From Mercenaria mercenaria (taxonomy: Eukaryota; Mollusca; Bivalvia; Venerida; Veneridae): a DNA stretch of 64,000 nucleotides. Shown piece after piece: positions 1 through 11,336 of the stretch. The notes under the pieces are model-generated. The model was not told the origin of the DNA. It searched no databases and saw nothing but the letters and a program-made list of their open reading frames with translations. The stretch spans positions 46,944,001-47,008,000 of the forward strand of contig NC_069371.1 in assembly GCF_021730395.1 (NCBI RefSeq), given 5' to 3'. Every line of letters starts with the position of its first letter. Position 1 is the stretch's first letter. The position numbers were made by a program, and so were the translations under genes.

Positions 1-62
1 AAATGGTATTGCCAAAATTGAATGATGGACCAGTCCATTGTAGAAATTAAGCAGGCTAAAGG
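1..62. mobile_element. 3' end of a family-B (TTAA-type) MITE, cut by the window edge
   Basis: This matches the last ~60 bases of the two fuller copies at 11112-11332 and 59857-60061 (shared words ATGGACCAGTCCATT and AGCAGGCTAAAGG). The terminal bases are followed at once by TTAA at 63-66, the same tetranucleotide that flanks the other copies. Confidence 0.75.
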
Positions 63-66
63 TTAA

Positions 67-2650
67 ATCTGATTTTCCTGTTCTGGACACAGATAGAGTA
101 ATTAAAGCATTATGATTATAAATTTGATTAACATACTAGCTCAAAGAATGATAAAAGTGTACGACCTATTGTATTATATTTTGCGATTAATATTTACAAC
201 TATTTATTTAGGTGAACTTTATTAGAAATGCAAGTTTATGAAACTGTTACTATCTTCATTTTATATAATCTAATAATCTAATGGATTAATTCAAACGATT
301 TTCACACATTGTAAAGTAAGATACATTTTTGATATTTTTTTATTGAGTTGTTGAAATATTATGTTATCTACCATTTTGGAAACGTATTTGAAATTATACT
401 GAAATGAAAGGAAATATTCAGCTTTTTAAATTTTTGAATGTTAAAAGTATTAATTATATTTTTATTAAATATAGACAAAACATGCATCTGAAAAAATAAA
501 ATCATGTTAGATATATATGAACCGCTAGAAGACGATATATCGTATTCCCCTATTGGCAAAACAATTGGTATTATTGAATTTGTATAGAAATGCTGTACCT
601 TTAAAGTAAATGTTTTATCTTCTGTCAGTGGATGATCCACTTTGCCCGTTCTGAAACATTTAAATGTTTAAGTAGAATGCACATTCCAGTCACGTGACAG
701 TTCTTATAATTATAAAATGAAGTGTAAATTATTCATATTTGTATATATCATTTTTTTTCTTTCGTAAATATTGTTACATCTATCTTAAACAAATAAAGCA
801 ATCCATTCTTTGAACTCAGTGTGTTTATATTTTCGAGTCATTTGGGAACATGGTGTCCGTTCAATGTATAGGGTATAAAAGAATTTTGCCGGCGCTAGGC
901 GGGGGAGGGGGTATTGAGAGGGGTGTACTAAGCTTTTTTAATATCTTTTATGAACATATGAAACGATTAGTTCGTTCGGGTGTTTTCTATGCCTTAAAGG
1001 CATATTCTTTAAAATTTGGTGTTTTAGATAGTTTCTGGACAGGTGAAAATGGGTCCTTATGAAAAAGCCGTTATATAAGCCGGCAATATGTTTTGTTAAC
1101 ACAAGACCGAATAAAATGGGAGATTAAAAATATACATGGTAGGAGGTTAAGTACATTAACATTATTTTAACACTCATACACGACTGTTGCAGTAGTAAAT
1201 TGATACGGTGTTTGCGATTCCATATAAATTTCCCACTGCCGAATGCATTTTTATAAAACTTTCAATAGTTTTCAATGTAAACAAAATATATTCTCAATCT
1301 TCGTTATTGCTATTTAATTATTTTGTTCCTTATCTGCTGTTGCATAAAAGTTAGAACATTAATAGCATGGTTTCATGTAATAACTTAAATGTTTTCTTAT
1401 TTTAGACATTGACACAATGACTTGAATTTCCAAAAGAAAAAAAAAATGTCATCATGTTAATTCTAAATTGTTCACATTAAGTTTTCTTTAGCAGGGAACC
1501 AACTTTATTCATAAACTTCCTTAAAATATATTTATATTGTATCAGAATTTAGTCTTTACTTTTATGTAGATGCAAATGAATTGTATCATCAAATCAATTG
1601 TTTCCAGAAAAGGACATATTTTGTTCTTAAAACGGGAAACTGGAATTGATTTTGACGGGCTTAGCCTATACACCGTTGACTGGAATTCGTGTCTTTTGTT
1701 TATGAAAATATGGACATCGTTTTTATGGTTCCAAAATATATTGAAATCATCAGAAATATACTTATAATTATGTGTAAATACACATTGGCCAAGTATGATC
1801 ATCAGCTATAGTAAAAGGAATGCTTTTATGCACATGTGCGTGAGCGAACATTGTAGTGTTATTAGCATGTTACACTAGAATTCAAAATGTTTAAACTTTT
1901 ACGATTACGCTCTCGCGACTATGGGATGATCGCAATGATTACGACCTATAATGTCACAGTAAGTCTTAGGACGAATGTTGTTTCTAAGTTTTTGAATTCA
2001 TCGGTAGTTTCATTGTTTTCCGTTGTGATATAGCTCCCAGTATAAAAAAAAAACAAAAAACAATGACTGAAAGATCTCTATGATCCACTTAATGTCACTT
2101 TTACAGCGTACGCCATTTCGTTGCGGGCAACTGGCTAGGCGTTCGTTTCCCGGCATCCCCCGAGTCTATCCGGCGTATGTGAGCCGTTTTGCGAGATAGG
2201 CAAAGCGGCAAATAATATATTTCGAGATATTAAGTTGAAAAAACATTTTGATATTTGGGTTGATACCAGTAAAGGTAGAAACATACTGTAAGAAATATTT
2301 TTCTAACTTTTTCGAAGAGACCATAATAGAAAGCCATAATAAATTGGAAATTCATTTTTTTTTATTTGCAGCTCACGTAGCCGGTGTACACAGAAGCGTT
2401 CTTTTATAAATAAACCGGTGAGAATATTTTCTTGCCCCTCACATGACCGACATGTCCCGTGTTAAGCAAAATGAATTGGCCCAATGAACTGCCTCTGACC
2501 GCTGTGGATTCGGTAGTTCTACCCATGTACCAGAATATGCTAAAGTCGTGCCGGCAGAGGCATCTGTGCTCTTTCCCAACAAGGAAAAAATGAACAGTCG
2601 TCCAGTAACTTCACTTGTATCTATGTCACTTAAAACCCATCAAAACAAAT
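67..2650. other. Intergenic, nothing recognised
   Basis: AT-rich unique-looking DNA. Short open frames here (for example 850-1062 on plus and 1542-1802 on minus) have no recognisable domain, no supporting splice sites and the composition of their surroundings. I see no RNA gene. Confidence 0.5.
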
Positions 2651-2887
2651 TGAGCCGTGCCATGAGAAAACCAACATAGTGGGTTTGCGACCAGCATGGA
2701 TCCAGACCAGCCTGCGCATCCGCGCAGTCTGGTCAGGCTCCATGCTGTTCGCTAACAGTTTCTCCAATTCCAATAGGCTTTAAAAGCGAACAGCATGGAG
2801 CCTGACCAGACTGCGCGGATGCGCAGGCTGGTCTGGATCCATGCTGGTCGCACACCCACTATGTTGGTTTTCCCATGGCACGGCTCA
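2651..2887. mobile_element. Foldback MITE, family A copy 1
   Basis: A 237-bp near-perfect inverted repeat beginning TGAGCCGTGCC and ending GGCACGGCTCA. Each ~100-bp arm contains its own smaller hairpin (stem GCATGGATCC with its partner, loop ATCC), so the element is a palindrome of palindromes. Related copies lie at 5430, 8141, 24688, 32655 (partial) and 58990. No coding capacity; presumably moved by a transposase supplied elsewhere. Confidence 0.85.
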
Positions 2888-3671
2888 ATTATCAAATTTA
2901 TGTACTAAGTACTCTGTGCTCTCTACACAAAGTCCCTAATCTTATGGTTAACATATAATGGGTACTTATCTATCGGTTCATTTTCAATATTAAGTATTAA
3001 TAAGACATGGTTAAGCAGAATCAAGTAGATTGTTAGATTTTGAAATTCTATTTAAAGGTTGCTGTAATTATTTTCATTTAAGTCACCAATCAATCAACAC
3101 ATTGGCTTTAATTATATTTGTGAAGCACCGAATCAGTGAAACGTCGCTCTTAGGTGAGAATTCTGCTATTGTCTCAGGTAGCAACATTTCAGTCCACGTT
3201 TTGTAGACTTCAGACTGTAGTACAACATGGAGATGGAACAAATTCCAGTCGACCCCTCTGGTTCTTTAATGTGAAGCACGTAAACTATATAGAGGCTTGA
3301 TTTAAAGTCACATACTCGGTGTACTTGTGGTACAGCGTCCTTTTGGGATGTAGGAGTTTGTTGGTCCGCTTCATGGTTTCGTCATACCAAAGACGCAAAG
3401 ACGTGTAAATGGTACTAGTAGCTTCCTCGCTTGGCGGTCAGCATTTAGAGGATACAATAAGTACAGGGCAGTCTGCCGTCAGTATAATGTAACTGGGTAG
3501 GGTACCATGTACCTACGGCATGATACTGAAATGAGAAAGCCTTATTAGGTTTGGTATTGTGCACACTGCTACAAGTAGACATTGTCGTTTATATGAATTA
3601 TACTGTAGGTCATCATTCTGTAGTTCACATAAATTATTATATTACGAAAACGAAATTTTAAAACTTTTCTA
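2888..3671. other. Region downstream of the EF-hand gene
   Basis: No gene recognised. The stretch 3200-3500 is somewhat less AT-rich and reads like a degraded dispersed repeat, but I cannot name a family. Confidence 0.4.
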
Positions 3672-3677
3672 TTTATT
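3672..3677 (-). terminator. Polyadenylation signal AATAAA of the EF-hand gene
   Basis: A canonical AATAAA on the minus strand, about 31 bases past the predicted stop codon (3710-3708). It fits the end of a short 3' UTR and supports the final exon. Confidence 0.55.
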
Positions 3678-3707
3678 CAATACACATAACAGATAACAGG
3701 AAACAAT

Positions 3708-6702
3708 TCAGCAATGCAGATGGCCAACTGATCCACACGGGTGATTCTGTAAAAAAGATATGCATTAACAGAAGCTATTTGACATTTGGTAAATTATGTT
3801 TTCTACGTAAACAATTTCTAAAATATTCATTCTCAAAGCTTTCATTAGATAGTGAATACAATAAAATGCCTCTTGAAATGATTCAGAACAGGATTTTGTC
3901 AAGGAAAATACCAATAGACTTTTAGTCAGGAAAATGTGTAAATTTCTGCCTAAACAGATAGTCGTACTATTAAAACGTGATATAAAACGGAAGGATATTT
4001 AGCTTTGTTTGACACAACACAAATTTAATTTTAGATTATCTACTTCAGTAATTTATGTATATCATTTTTATGCCCCCGAAGGGAGGCATATAGTTTTTGA
4101 ACCGTCTGTCCGTCTGTCGGTCTGTCGGTCTGTCAGTCTGTCCGCAATTTTCGTGTCCGGTCCATATCTTTGTCATCGATGGATGGATTTTCAAATAACT
4201 TGGCATGAATGTGTACCACAGTAAGACGACGTGTCGCGCGCAAGATCCACGTCCGTAGCTCAAAGGTCAAGGTCACACTTAGACATTAAAGGATAGTGCA
4301 TTGATGGGCGTGTCCGGTCCATATCTTTGTCATCGATGGATGGATTTTCAAATAACTTGGCATGAATGTGTACCACAGTAAGACGACGTGTCGTGCGCAA
4401 GACCCACGTCCGTAGCTCAAAGGTCAAGGTCACACTTAGACATTAAAGGATAGTGCATTGATGGGCGTGTCCGGTCCATATCTTTGTCAACCATGGATGA
4501 ATTTTCAAATAACTTGGCATGAATGTGTACCACAGTAAGACGACGTGTCGTGCGCAAGACCCAGGTCCGTAGCTCAAAGGTCAAGGTCACACTTAGACAT
4601 TAAAGGATAGTGCATTGATGGGCGTGTCCGGTCCATATCTTTGTCATCGATGGATGGATTTTCAAATAACTTGGCATGAATGTGTACCACAGTAAGACGA
4701 CGTGTCGCGCGCAAGACCCAGGTCCGTAGCTCAAAGGTCAAGGTCACAGACGTTTAAGGTCATTTTTCATGAAAGTGCATTGATAGGCGTGTCCGGTCCA
4801 TATCTTTGTCATTCATGCATGGATTTTAAAATAACTACGCATGAATGTGTGACACAGTAAGACGACGTGTCGCGCGCAAGACTCAGCTCCGTAGGTCAAA
4901 GGTCCTAAACTCTAACATCGGCCATAACTACTCATTCAAAGTGCCACTGGGGGCATATGTCATCCTATGGAGACAGCTCTTGTTGATATCTGATATCAGT
5001 TGCTTCCGCATGTTCATTATGAGACATGTCCCTTTAAACTACATACCTGTCTGATAAAGTTTGCAAAGTCAGTTGTGCTTATTTGGTGGTCACCTGAAAT
5101 AATGGAACGATAAGAAAAAGAGTTAATAATAAAACTTCGACATGAACACCGCTTAAAGTTACGAGTTAGAAAGTGCACATGTAATCTGAAAGTACTTGGT
5201 TATTTAATTTATCATAAAAAGGTTTTACATGTACCATCGGGGTCCAGTGTTGCCAGATGGAAAAATAAATCAAGGTCGTTTAATTCTCCTACTGGAAGAA
5301 AGAACTGGTCTAGTTTGTCGAAGAATGCCGATGCATCTGCCTGATTATCTCCGTAACGGGTTGTCCACTGTGTAACAAAGTCTGTCTTCGACACGCTGTT
5401 ATCTGATGCTGTTAAATGTAAACAAAAATAAGCCGTGCCATGAGAAAACCAACATAGTGGCTCTGCGACCAGCATGGCTCTAGACCAGCCTGAGCATCCG
5501 CGTAGTCTGGTCAGGATCCATGCTGTTCGCTTTCAAAACCTATTGGAATTAGAGAAACTGTTAGCGTACAGCATGGATCCTGACCAGACTGCGCGGATGC
5601 GCAGCTCGTCTGGGTCCATGCTGGTCGCAAAGCCACTATGTTGGTTTTCTCATGGTGCGGCTCAAATGCATGATTCGTCGACTGAAAGCACGTGCATTTA
5701 AAATTAGCTAGATTAAATCCCGCCAGGTAGTAGTTTTATCTTATACAAAAATCATCATTTAGACAAAACAGGTTGTATAATTTGACATTGTGATAATCAT
5801 AATTAAAGTAATTCATTCACTTAACTTGTACACAGTGATATTTATAGCTATGGAGACATGTATTTGACGACTTTTTTGTTTTTCGTTTTCTGGGGGAATA
5901 TAAATCTTATTCTGGATCTTTACCTTTACAGTGTCTGTAAGGCTGAAAACGAAACATTTGATAGTTTTTACGTCTATGACATATGCCCGATAAAATGACA
6001 GACAAAACATTCTGGACCGTGTAAAGAACAGCACACCAAGAGATCTACTATGTCACGAAATTGTACTACAAAAGATCAAAATCATATAAGTATGGTTTAT
6101 GCTGTTTCCATGAAGATAATTATACAAGATATACTTCAACACACGAGAAACAGGACTAAGTAGCTACTTTATCACTGTAACTTTATAAATATACTTTATG
6201 GTATATTTATAAAGTTAGGTCTTGGCCTTACTTTGTTTATATCGGGTTTTGAAAACGTCAAAATATACTGGAATAAACAGTGAATAGGAAAAAATAGCTC
6301 GGTTATGATCATAATAGAATATCTATGGTAGGATCTGAAAATATCTACATGCCAACCTGTGGTAATAATGTATCAAAACGGTATCATCAAAATAACTTTC
6401 ATGAGATTCATCTAGATACAGGTAGATCGTCTTTAAACAAAGAACAATAATTATAGTATGCAACTTCGCTCAACACAAACGCCATATCAAGTTTTTTTTA
6501 TATTAACAATGTGTGCAAAGAAAACGTCCGCGTTTTCTGTAACCGCGGACCGCGGACAGTTTAGATGATGTATGCCATATGTAATTTTCATTCTGTACAA
6601 AAAAACAACAAATCTGTACTGACATGGAATTCCGGTAAAAGTGACATGTACAAAGGGTACATTTGTAAAACATATGGTGTAATAATAATGATGATGATGA
6701 TG

Positions 6703-6738
<36 letters not shown>

Positions 6739-8440
6739 TTAATTATAATAATATTCAAGGTACTTACGAACATCAGTATCCCATCTGCTTAGAAGCTCCT
6801 GATTAAACTCCGTTTCAGAAACAATACCGTCCCCATTTACATCAGTGTCTGCAATCACCTCGTTTATTACTGTAGTCAAGTCCTTTGCATATGTCATGCT
6901 GAAAGTAAAGTCATGGCATTCTATCGATAATCACTGGAAGAAAAGTAATGATCTATTTTGTATACAAGGACATATTTCATTATTTAATGTTATCTATATC
7001 CATAGAGACATTTCACTAAAATTTGCCAAATGTATCCTTGCCAAGTCCAATTTCTGGGAAAGTCTTCAATATATCAAAGGGGAATTTATGATAAAGACTA
7101 ACCAGGATTTAGGGTTCATAATCTCAGGCAACATGTTACCATTGTATTCACTTATTACAATGATTAAAATTGCAATATAGTTACAATAGTATTTAACCTG
7201 CAATATAAGTGTAGTTTATAATGGTGGGTGAAATAATTTATAAACTAAACAGCGGAACGATGACAATTCTCAACTTAAGTAGCGTTTCTGATACACAATA
7301 TAAGAGTTCCAATGAATAATCAGTAAAATATAAAAGACGCGTCTTTGTTTTTTAAATATGTTATGTTAACCCACCCTCCCGTAGTAACATGCTAGGATTT
7401 CAGAAGAATACAGAGTCACCCCTTTTCATAACACAAATTTCAGTACTAGATGCAGCTCCCTACTTCATATCGCTGCAAGGTTCAGTCTGGTTTGTTTCTC
7501 GGGTATTTTTTATCTCTAATTTCGTCCTTATGTATTTGATATGTTAGTCCACTAAACTTTACTAGAAATTGCAACAGGAATGAATGCATTGTCAATATAC
7601 GGACGAAAAATGATTAAAATGAATTCTACCCGTCAAATTAGCCGTAAAACTACACAAATCCTTAAACACACACGGAGAAAACACTTACAAAAATGTGTGT
7701 TAACATGATGTGCGCACTGTCGTACGTGGCCAGGACGACGGTTAAATCTACAATGAATTCGAGGTCAAAGCAAGTGAACATGCATCCTAAATGTTTCCCT
7801 TTATTCTAGACAAATTAACTTAACGGAAACAACCAACAGCCATGATTATTAACTGTTCGATTAAACAGCTGTTCTAGAAAGAATAACACACTTTTTACCG
7901 TTTCAGCTGACAACCTGCTATACTTGTTTCCTACAGTATGGATGCTGTAACAAATTTTATACTGACATACCGTTGTCAACATGACCAAACCACGTCAATA
8001 AGATTATGTAACATATTTTGCATTATTTATCCATGTAAGAATATTGCATATGATAAAGAATGCAAAATCATGCAGTCTGCAGTAAAGATTTAATACGATT
8101 ACTTTGGGTATCAGGTCACATCACCCTAGAGCAAAATATATAAGCCGTACAATGAGAAAACCAACATAGTGCGTTTACGACCAGCATGGATCCAGACCAG
8201 CCTGCGAATCCGTGCAGTCTGGTCAGGATCCATGCTGTTCGCTTTCAAAGCAAATTGCAATTAGAGAAACTGTTAGCGATCAGCATGGATCCTGACCAGA
8301 CTGCGCGGATGCGCAGGATCCATGCTGGTCGCAAACGCGCTATGTTGGTTTTCTCATAGCGCGTCTCATATTAACTACACATTTGGAACTTACCACATGA
8401 CAGAGGAGAACATCAATACGACGGCCAGATTGATTCTCAT
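3708..8440 (-). CDS. Small secreted four-EF-hand calcium-binding protein, five coding exons
   Basis: Minus-strand exons 8440-8394, 6898-6768, 5408-5235, 5093-5047 and 3746-3708 join to 438 nt, 145 residues plus stop. Each junction keeps frame (phases 2, 1, 1, 0) and has AG/GT borders; donors are GTAAGT, GTAAGT, GTACAT (weak) and GTATGT. Residues 1-16 form a hydrophobic signal peptide starting MRINLAVV. EF loop 1 (residues 35-46, DVNGDGIVSETE) and loop 4 (115-126, DPDGDHQISTTD) are canonical; loop 2 (58-69) and the region near 93-104 look like degenerate hands. Loop 4 spans the exon 3/4 junction and only becomes canonical after splicing, which strongly supports the model. Probable role: extracellular or ER-lumenal Ca2+ binding. 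An acceptor AG at 8449-8448 suggests a non-coding upstream exon that I cannot place. The last 12 residues (exon 5) are the least certain part. Introns hold foldback elements and a tandem repeat. Confidence 0.8.
4065..4984. repeat. Phrase-repeat element with five ~157-bp tandem subunits
   Basis: Begins TTTTATGCCCCCGAAGG, passes through a (GTCT/GTCC)n stretch, then repeats a unit starting CGTGTCCGGTCC at 4152, 4309, 4466, 4623 and 4788 (spacing 157, 157, 157, 165), and ends GGGGGCATATGTC followed by GACAGCTCTTGTT. It lies in the last intron of the EF-hand gene, 62 bp from exon 4. No coding capacity. The short open frames inside come from the repeat. Confidence 0.85.
5430..5664. mobile_element. 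Foldback MITE, family A copy 2
   Basis: A 235-bp inverted repeat with the same termini (AAGCCGTGCC to GGTGCGGCTCA) and the same nested hairpins as copy 1. It sits between exons 2 and 3 of the EF-hand gene, 22 bp from the exon 3 acceptor. Its left stem carries several stem mismatches, so it is not the youngest copy. Confidence 0.85.
6179..6216. repeat. Short perfect palindrome with 16-bp arms
   Basis: AACTTTATAAATATAC, a 6-base spacer, then its exact reverse complement. Intronic, within the EF-hand gene. Function unknown; it could be an extruding cruciform or a trace of a tiny MITE. Confidence 0.7.
6686..6740. repeat. Trinucleotide microsatellite (ATG)n/(AAT)n
   Basis: A run of TGATGATGA followed by about fifteen AAT units, ending ~30 bp from the exon 2 donor of the EF-hand gene. 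It explains the poly-isoleucine and poly-methionine open frames on both strands. Confidence 0.9.
8141..8368. mobile_element. Foldback MITE, family A copy 3
   Basis: Termini TAAGCCGTAC and GCGCGTCTCA, with nested hairpins as in the other copies. The right inner hairpin is shortened. It lies in intron 1 of the EF-hand gene, ending 25 bp before the exon 1 donor. Confidence 0.8.
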
Positions 8441-8447
8441 TTTGATT

Positions 8448-9404
8448 CTGCAAATAAAAAATATGATTTTAGCCTGTCCGAAAAACTAGCGGACAGAATT
8501 CAGATGATCGCCACTTAAAACGATGTCATTTTTTTAATGCATTTTTATTTGAAGCTTTACTTCTTATGCCAATAACACAACTTACCATTTTTGTTCGTTC
8601 CATACTAACAGTTTGACACATATTAAATTTTGCCTTATTTACGATATCATATTCTAAATAAAACGTTATTGTCCTGAAATACCAATACAGAAAATAAGTA
8701 TTAAAAGAATAACTTTTGTAAAAGAGATGACGAAACATAAAAACTATTAAACAGAAACTCTAAAAACTAGAACAAAATGCATTTAAGTATTGACAGCATT
8801 TCAGCTACCTAGCGCCAATATTTACCTTTTGGTAACACTTTATTTTATGAAATAGTTAGTGCATGTGTCTGGTTTTTATAAAGGCCAGGACACCAGATGC
8901 TCTTTCCGCCGAAGTCTTATCTACGGACACAACTCAATATATCTGAGACGTATTACTGACAGCTGGTCAAGACCTTAGTATGCTGTTTATAAACATTTAA
9001 GGGCACAATTGCCATTTGAACTTTATACAGTGTCCGAGATTTGGATTGTTATGTTTCTTTGCTCATATACATGCGAGCTGAAACTATCTGACAGCCTAAT
9101 TGTTAATTTCATAAAATCTTCAATTACGTTTTGCTTTCAAACTAACATTTTATCACAGCGTTTCGTTTGAAACTTCTCACAGAGGATTACAGTACTTCTT
9201 TGTTTATTTCAATATATATCGTATAACGTGACGTGTAGTTAACATTTACCACTAAAGAATCCGGTGTCTTGAAAGTAGTTGATGTATCCATAAATTTAAA
9301 ATCCAAATGTGTAAAGCTATATATAAGCCTAATGCATGCAAAATACCGAATTAAACAAAGACAGAAATGTCATGTAAAAAGTAATCTAATATTTTCTAAG
9401 CTAG
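8448..9404. other. Region upstream of the EF-hand start exon
   Basis: Should contain the non-coding first exon and promoter of the minus-strand EF-hand gene, since an acceptor precedes the start exon, but I cannot place either. No other feature recognised. Confidence 0.35.
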
Positions 9405-9692
9405 TTGACAAAATGTGAGCTTCCCTTTAATACTGTGAAATTCCATAAGGCTTTTAATCTTATGGTTAAAAACAAAGCTTCTATCCTAATAGACGTTATC
9501 ATAGCTGCAGGTGTAAATATAACTACTTTCAATATAACACATGAACTTATACAGTTAGAACAATTGGACAAGGTAATCATTAACTCTGATTTTAATAATA
9601 TTGGCATGACAAAAGATGAGACAGCCACTTCATACACACATGCTTTACGAGCCTCTAATAGACATATTTTCCAATTTCTTGTAACGAATTGA
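9405..9692 (+). CDS. Possible terminal coding exon of an unidentified plus-strand gene
   Basis: An open frame of 95 codons starts directly after a plausible acceptor (TTTTCTAAGCTAG at 9392-9404) and ends at a stop followed 31 bp later by AATAAA. The peptide is mixed and soluble in character (for example HKAFNLMVKNKAS, RASNRHIFQFLVTN) rather than low-complexity. An in-frame stop just upstream and the lack of an initial ATG fit a terminal exon, not a whole gene. No family recognised and no upstream exon located. It could be chance, since 95 codons is only moderately long in AT-rich DNA. Confidence 0.35.
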   Translation: MTKCELPFNTVKFHKAFNLMVKNKASILIDVIIAAGVNITTFNITHELIQLEQLDKVIINSDFNNIGMTKDETATSYTHALRASNRHIFQFLVTN

Positions 9693-9725
9693 CATTGAAC
9701 CTCTTTCCTTGATATTTTGTTTCAT

Positions 9726-9731
9726 AATAAA
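9726..9731 (+). terminator. AATAAA after the 9405-9692 open frame
   Basis: A canonical hexamer 31 bp past the stop codon. Common by chance in AT-rich DNA; informative only together with the open frame. Confidence 0.35.
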
Positions 9732-9734
9732 TTT

Positions 9735-11107
9735 CTTTCCTTTTTAATTTGATATACAATGAATGATAATATTTTTTTTCACAGGTTCTCAAAACCAGAG
9801 TTTGTACAACCTTACTGAATGTATATCATCTTTAAGGCTACCATGTTTATTCATATGCTGTTATTAAACGTGCTTGTTATCAGTTTTTATGAACTATGTC
9901 TTCGTACCTTTCTCCCTTAGATGAAAAACAAATATACATATTTTGATATTAAAGAAACAGCCTACTGTAAAAAGTCATCGCAATGTTTGATAGTTATGTT
10001 CATAGCTTTTGAAATGCATTATCATCCCCATTCAAATGTATAAAGTAAAGAAGTGACATGACATTTATGTTAAAAATTTGAACAGTGTCCTGGTCAGTGG
10101 CATGTACTTTCTTGCCTTGAATCAGTCCAGTTGAAACTGTAGAAGGTGATTCATATTCCCGCGAAGAGTTTGCTTTCAATTTTTCCAGCTATCTTCTCTC
10201 GTGTTAAGTAGTTTGGCTGATTAAGGAATAACGTTTTGGACAATCTTTGCTATAACTCAAAATAATGTTATGGTGATGGTGATTCTTTCTCAACTTGCAA
10301 TTCTGGAAAGTTGTAGATTTTGTACAAATTTTCAAAAATGCGAAAACTTAAGTACGAAGATGGAGATAAACATTGCATTATTCAAACCCGTCCTTATGAT
10401 ACTGATAGATTTTTTTGCCTGTGTTTGGTGTTTATCCTTGTATAAAGTTCCATTCAATTGTCTTCATCATCTAGCTACAAAGCTGTTGTTCAATTACTCC
10501 TTTTGAGTGAGCAGTGTCATCATAGTTCAAAAGATCATCTAAAAACAAAACAGGTATCATCGCGGAGAAATTAAATAAATAAAACAAACCTATTTACATC
10601 TTTCAAATTGGTAAACTTATTCCCAGTTACTTAGAATATTGACTGATGTTACATTCTCTTAAGTGTTAAGATTAGAAATATATGTGTATTGGGCATTGGC
10701 CGAAGCAAAGTTAATTGATACCCCTTCTGTATTTCACATTATTCATAAACGTTGATATGATAAAGTGATTAATGAAAGAATTACATTAAAAAAAGTACAG
10801 TTTTTTAGACCATTTGATTTCGGGGTAACTGAACAAAAATATTTACCCTATTCTTTTTATGGTGTGGATTTCATAAAGCAACAAAATATTGCCTGTTTTT
10901 GTCGAGTTCTTTCTTGAAAATATATCGATAAATAAAAATGTGTATACATGCTTTAAAAGCGCATAATAAACGCTTTGCATATCTTCAAGAAAGCAAAATG
11001 CAAATAAAGGAAAATTGGGGTGCGTAAGTAAATGCTTAGATAACACGATTTAATGTTTTACTATTTGCGCATTCACTGCCCTTGCTTGTTACCGAATAAA
11101 GGTTACC
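9735..11107. other. Intergenic, nothing recognised
   Basis: AT-rich. Short frames at 10270-10506 and 10843-11046 show no domain and no splice support. Confidence 0.45.
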
Positions 11108-11111
11108 TCAA

Positions 11112-11332
11112 CCCTTAGCCTGCTGGCGGCAAGTGACTTTGCCTTTGCGACCAGTGCAGACCAAGATCAGCCTGCACATCCGTGCAGTTTGATCACGGTC
11201 TGCACAGTTCGCTATTCAGTCAGTAAATTTTCAGCGAACACCCATTTTAACAGTTAATGGTTCTGTCCAAATTGAAACATGGACATGTTCATTTTACTTA
11301 TATGAATTTAGCAGGGTAAGGGTTAATACTAT
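11112..11332. mobile_element. Family-B MITE, TTAA-flanked (piggyBac-like), copy 1
   Basis: A 221-bp element beginning CCCTTAGCCTGCTGG and ending AGCAGGGTAAGGG, flanked by TCAA (left) and TTAA (right), so the target duplication is probably TTAA with one change. Ends of the form TTAA-CCCT are typical of piggyBac-type transposons. The inside holds a hairpin (stem GTGCAGACC with GGTCTGCAC, loop ATCC) related to that of foldback family A. Non-coding. Confidence 0.8.
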
Positions 11333-11336
11333 AAGG

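Noticed and set aside
4009-4263. Overlapping plus and minus open frames with RPTDRQTDR-type peptides
   Set aside because: Produced by the (GTCC/GTCT)n stretch and the 157-bp tandem units, not by a gene.
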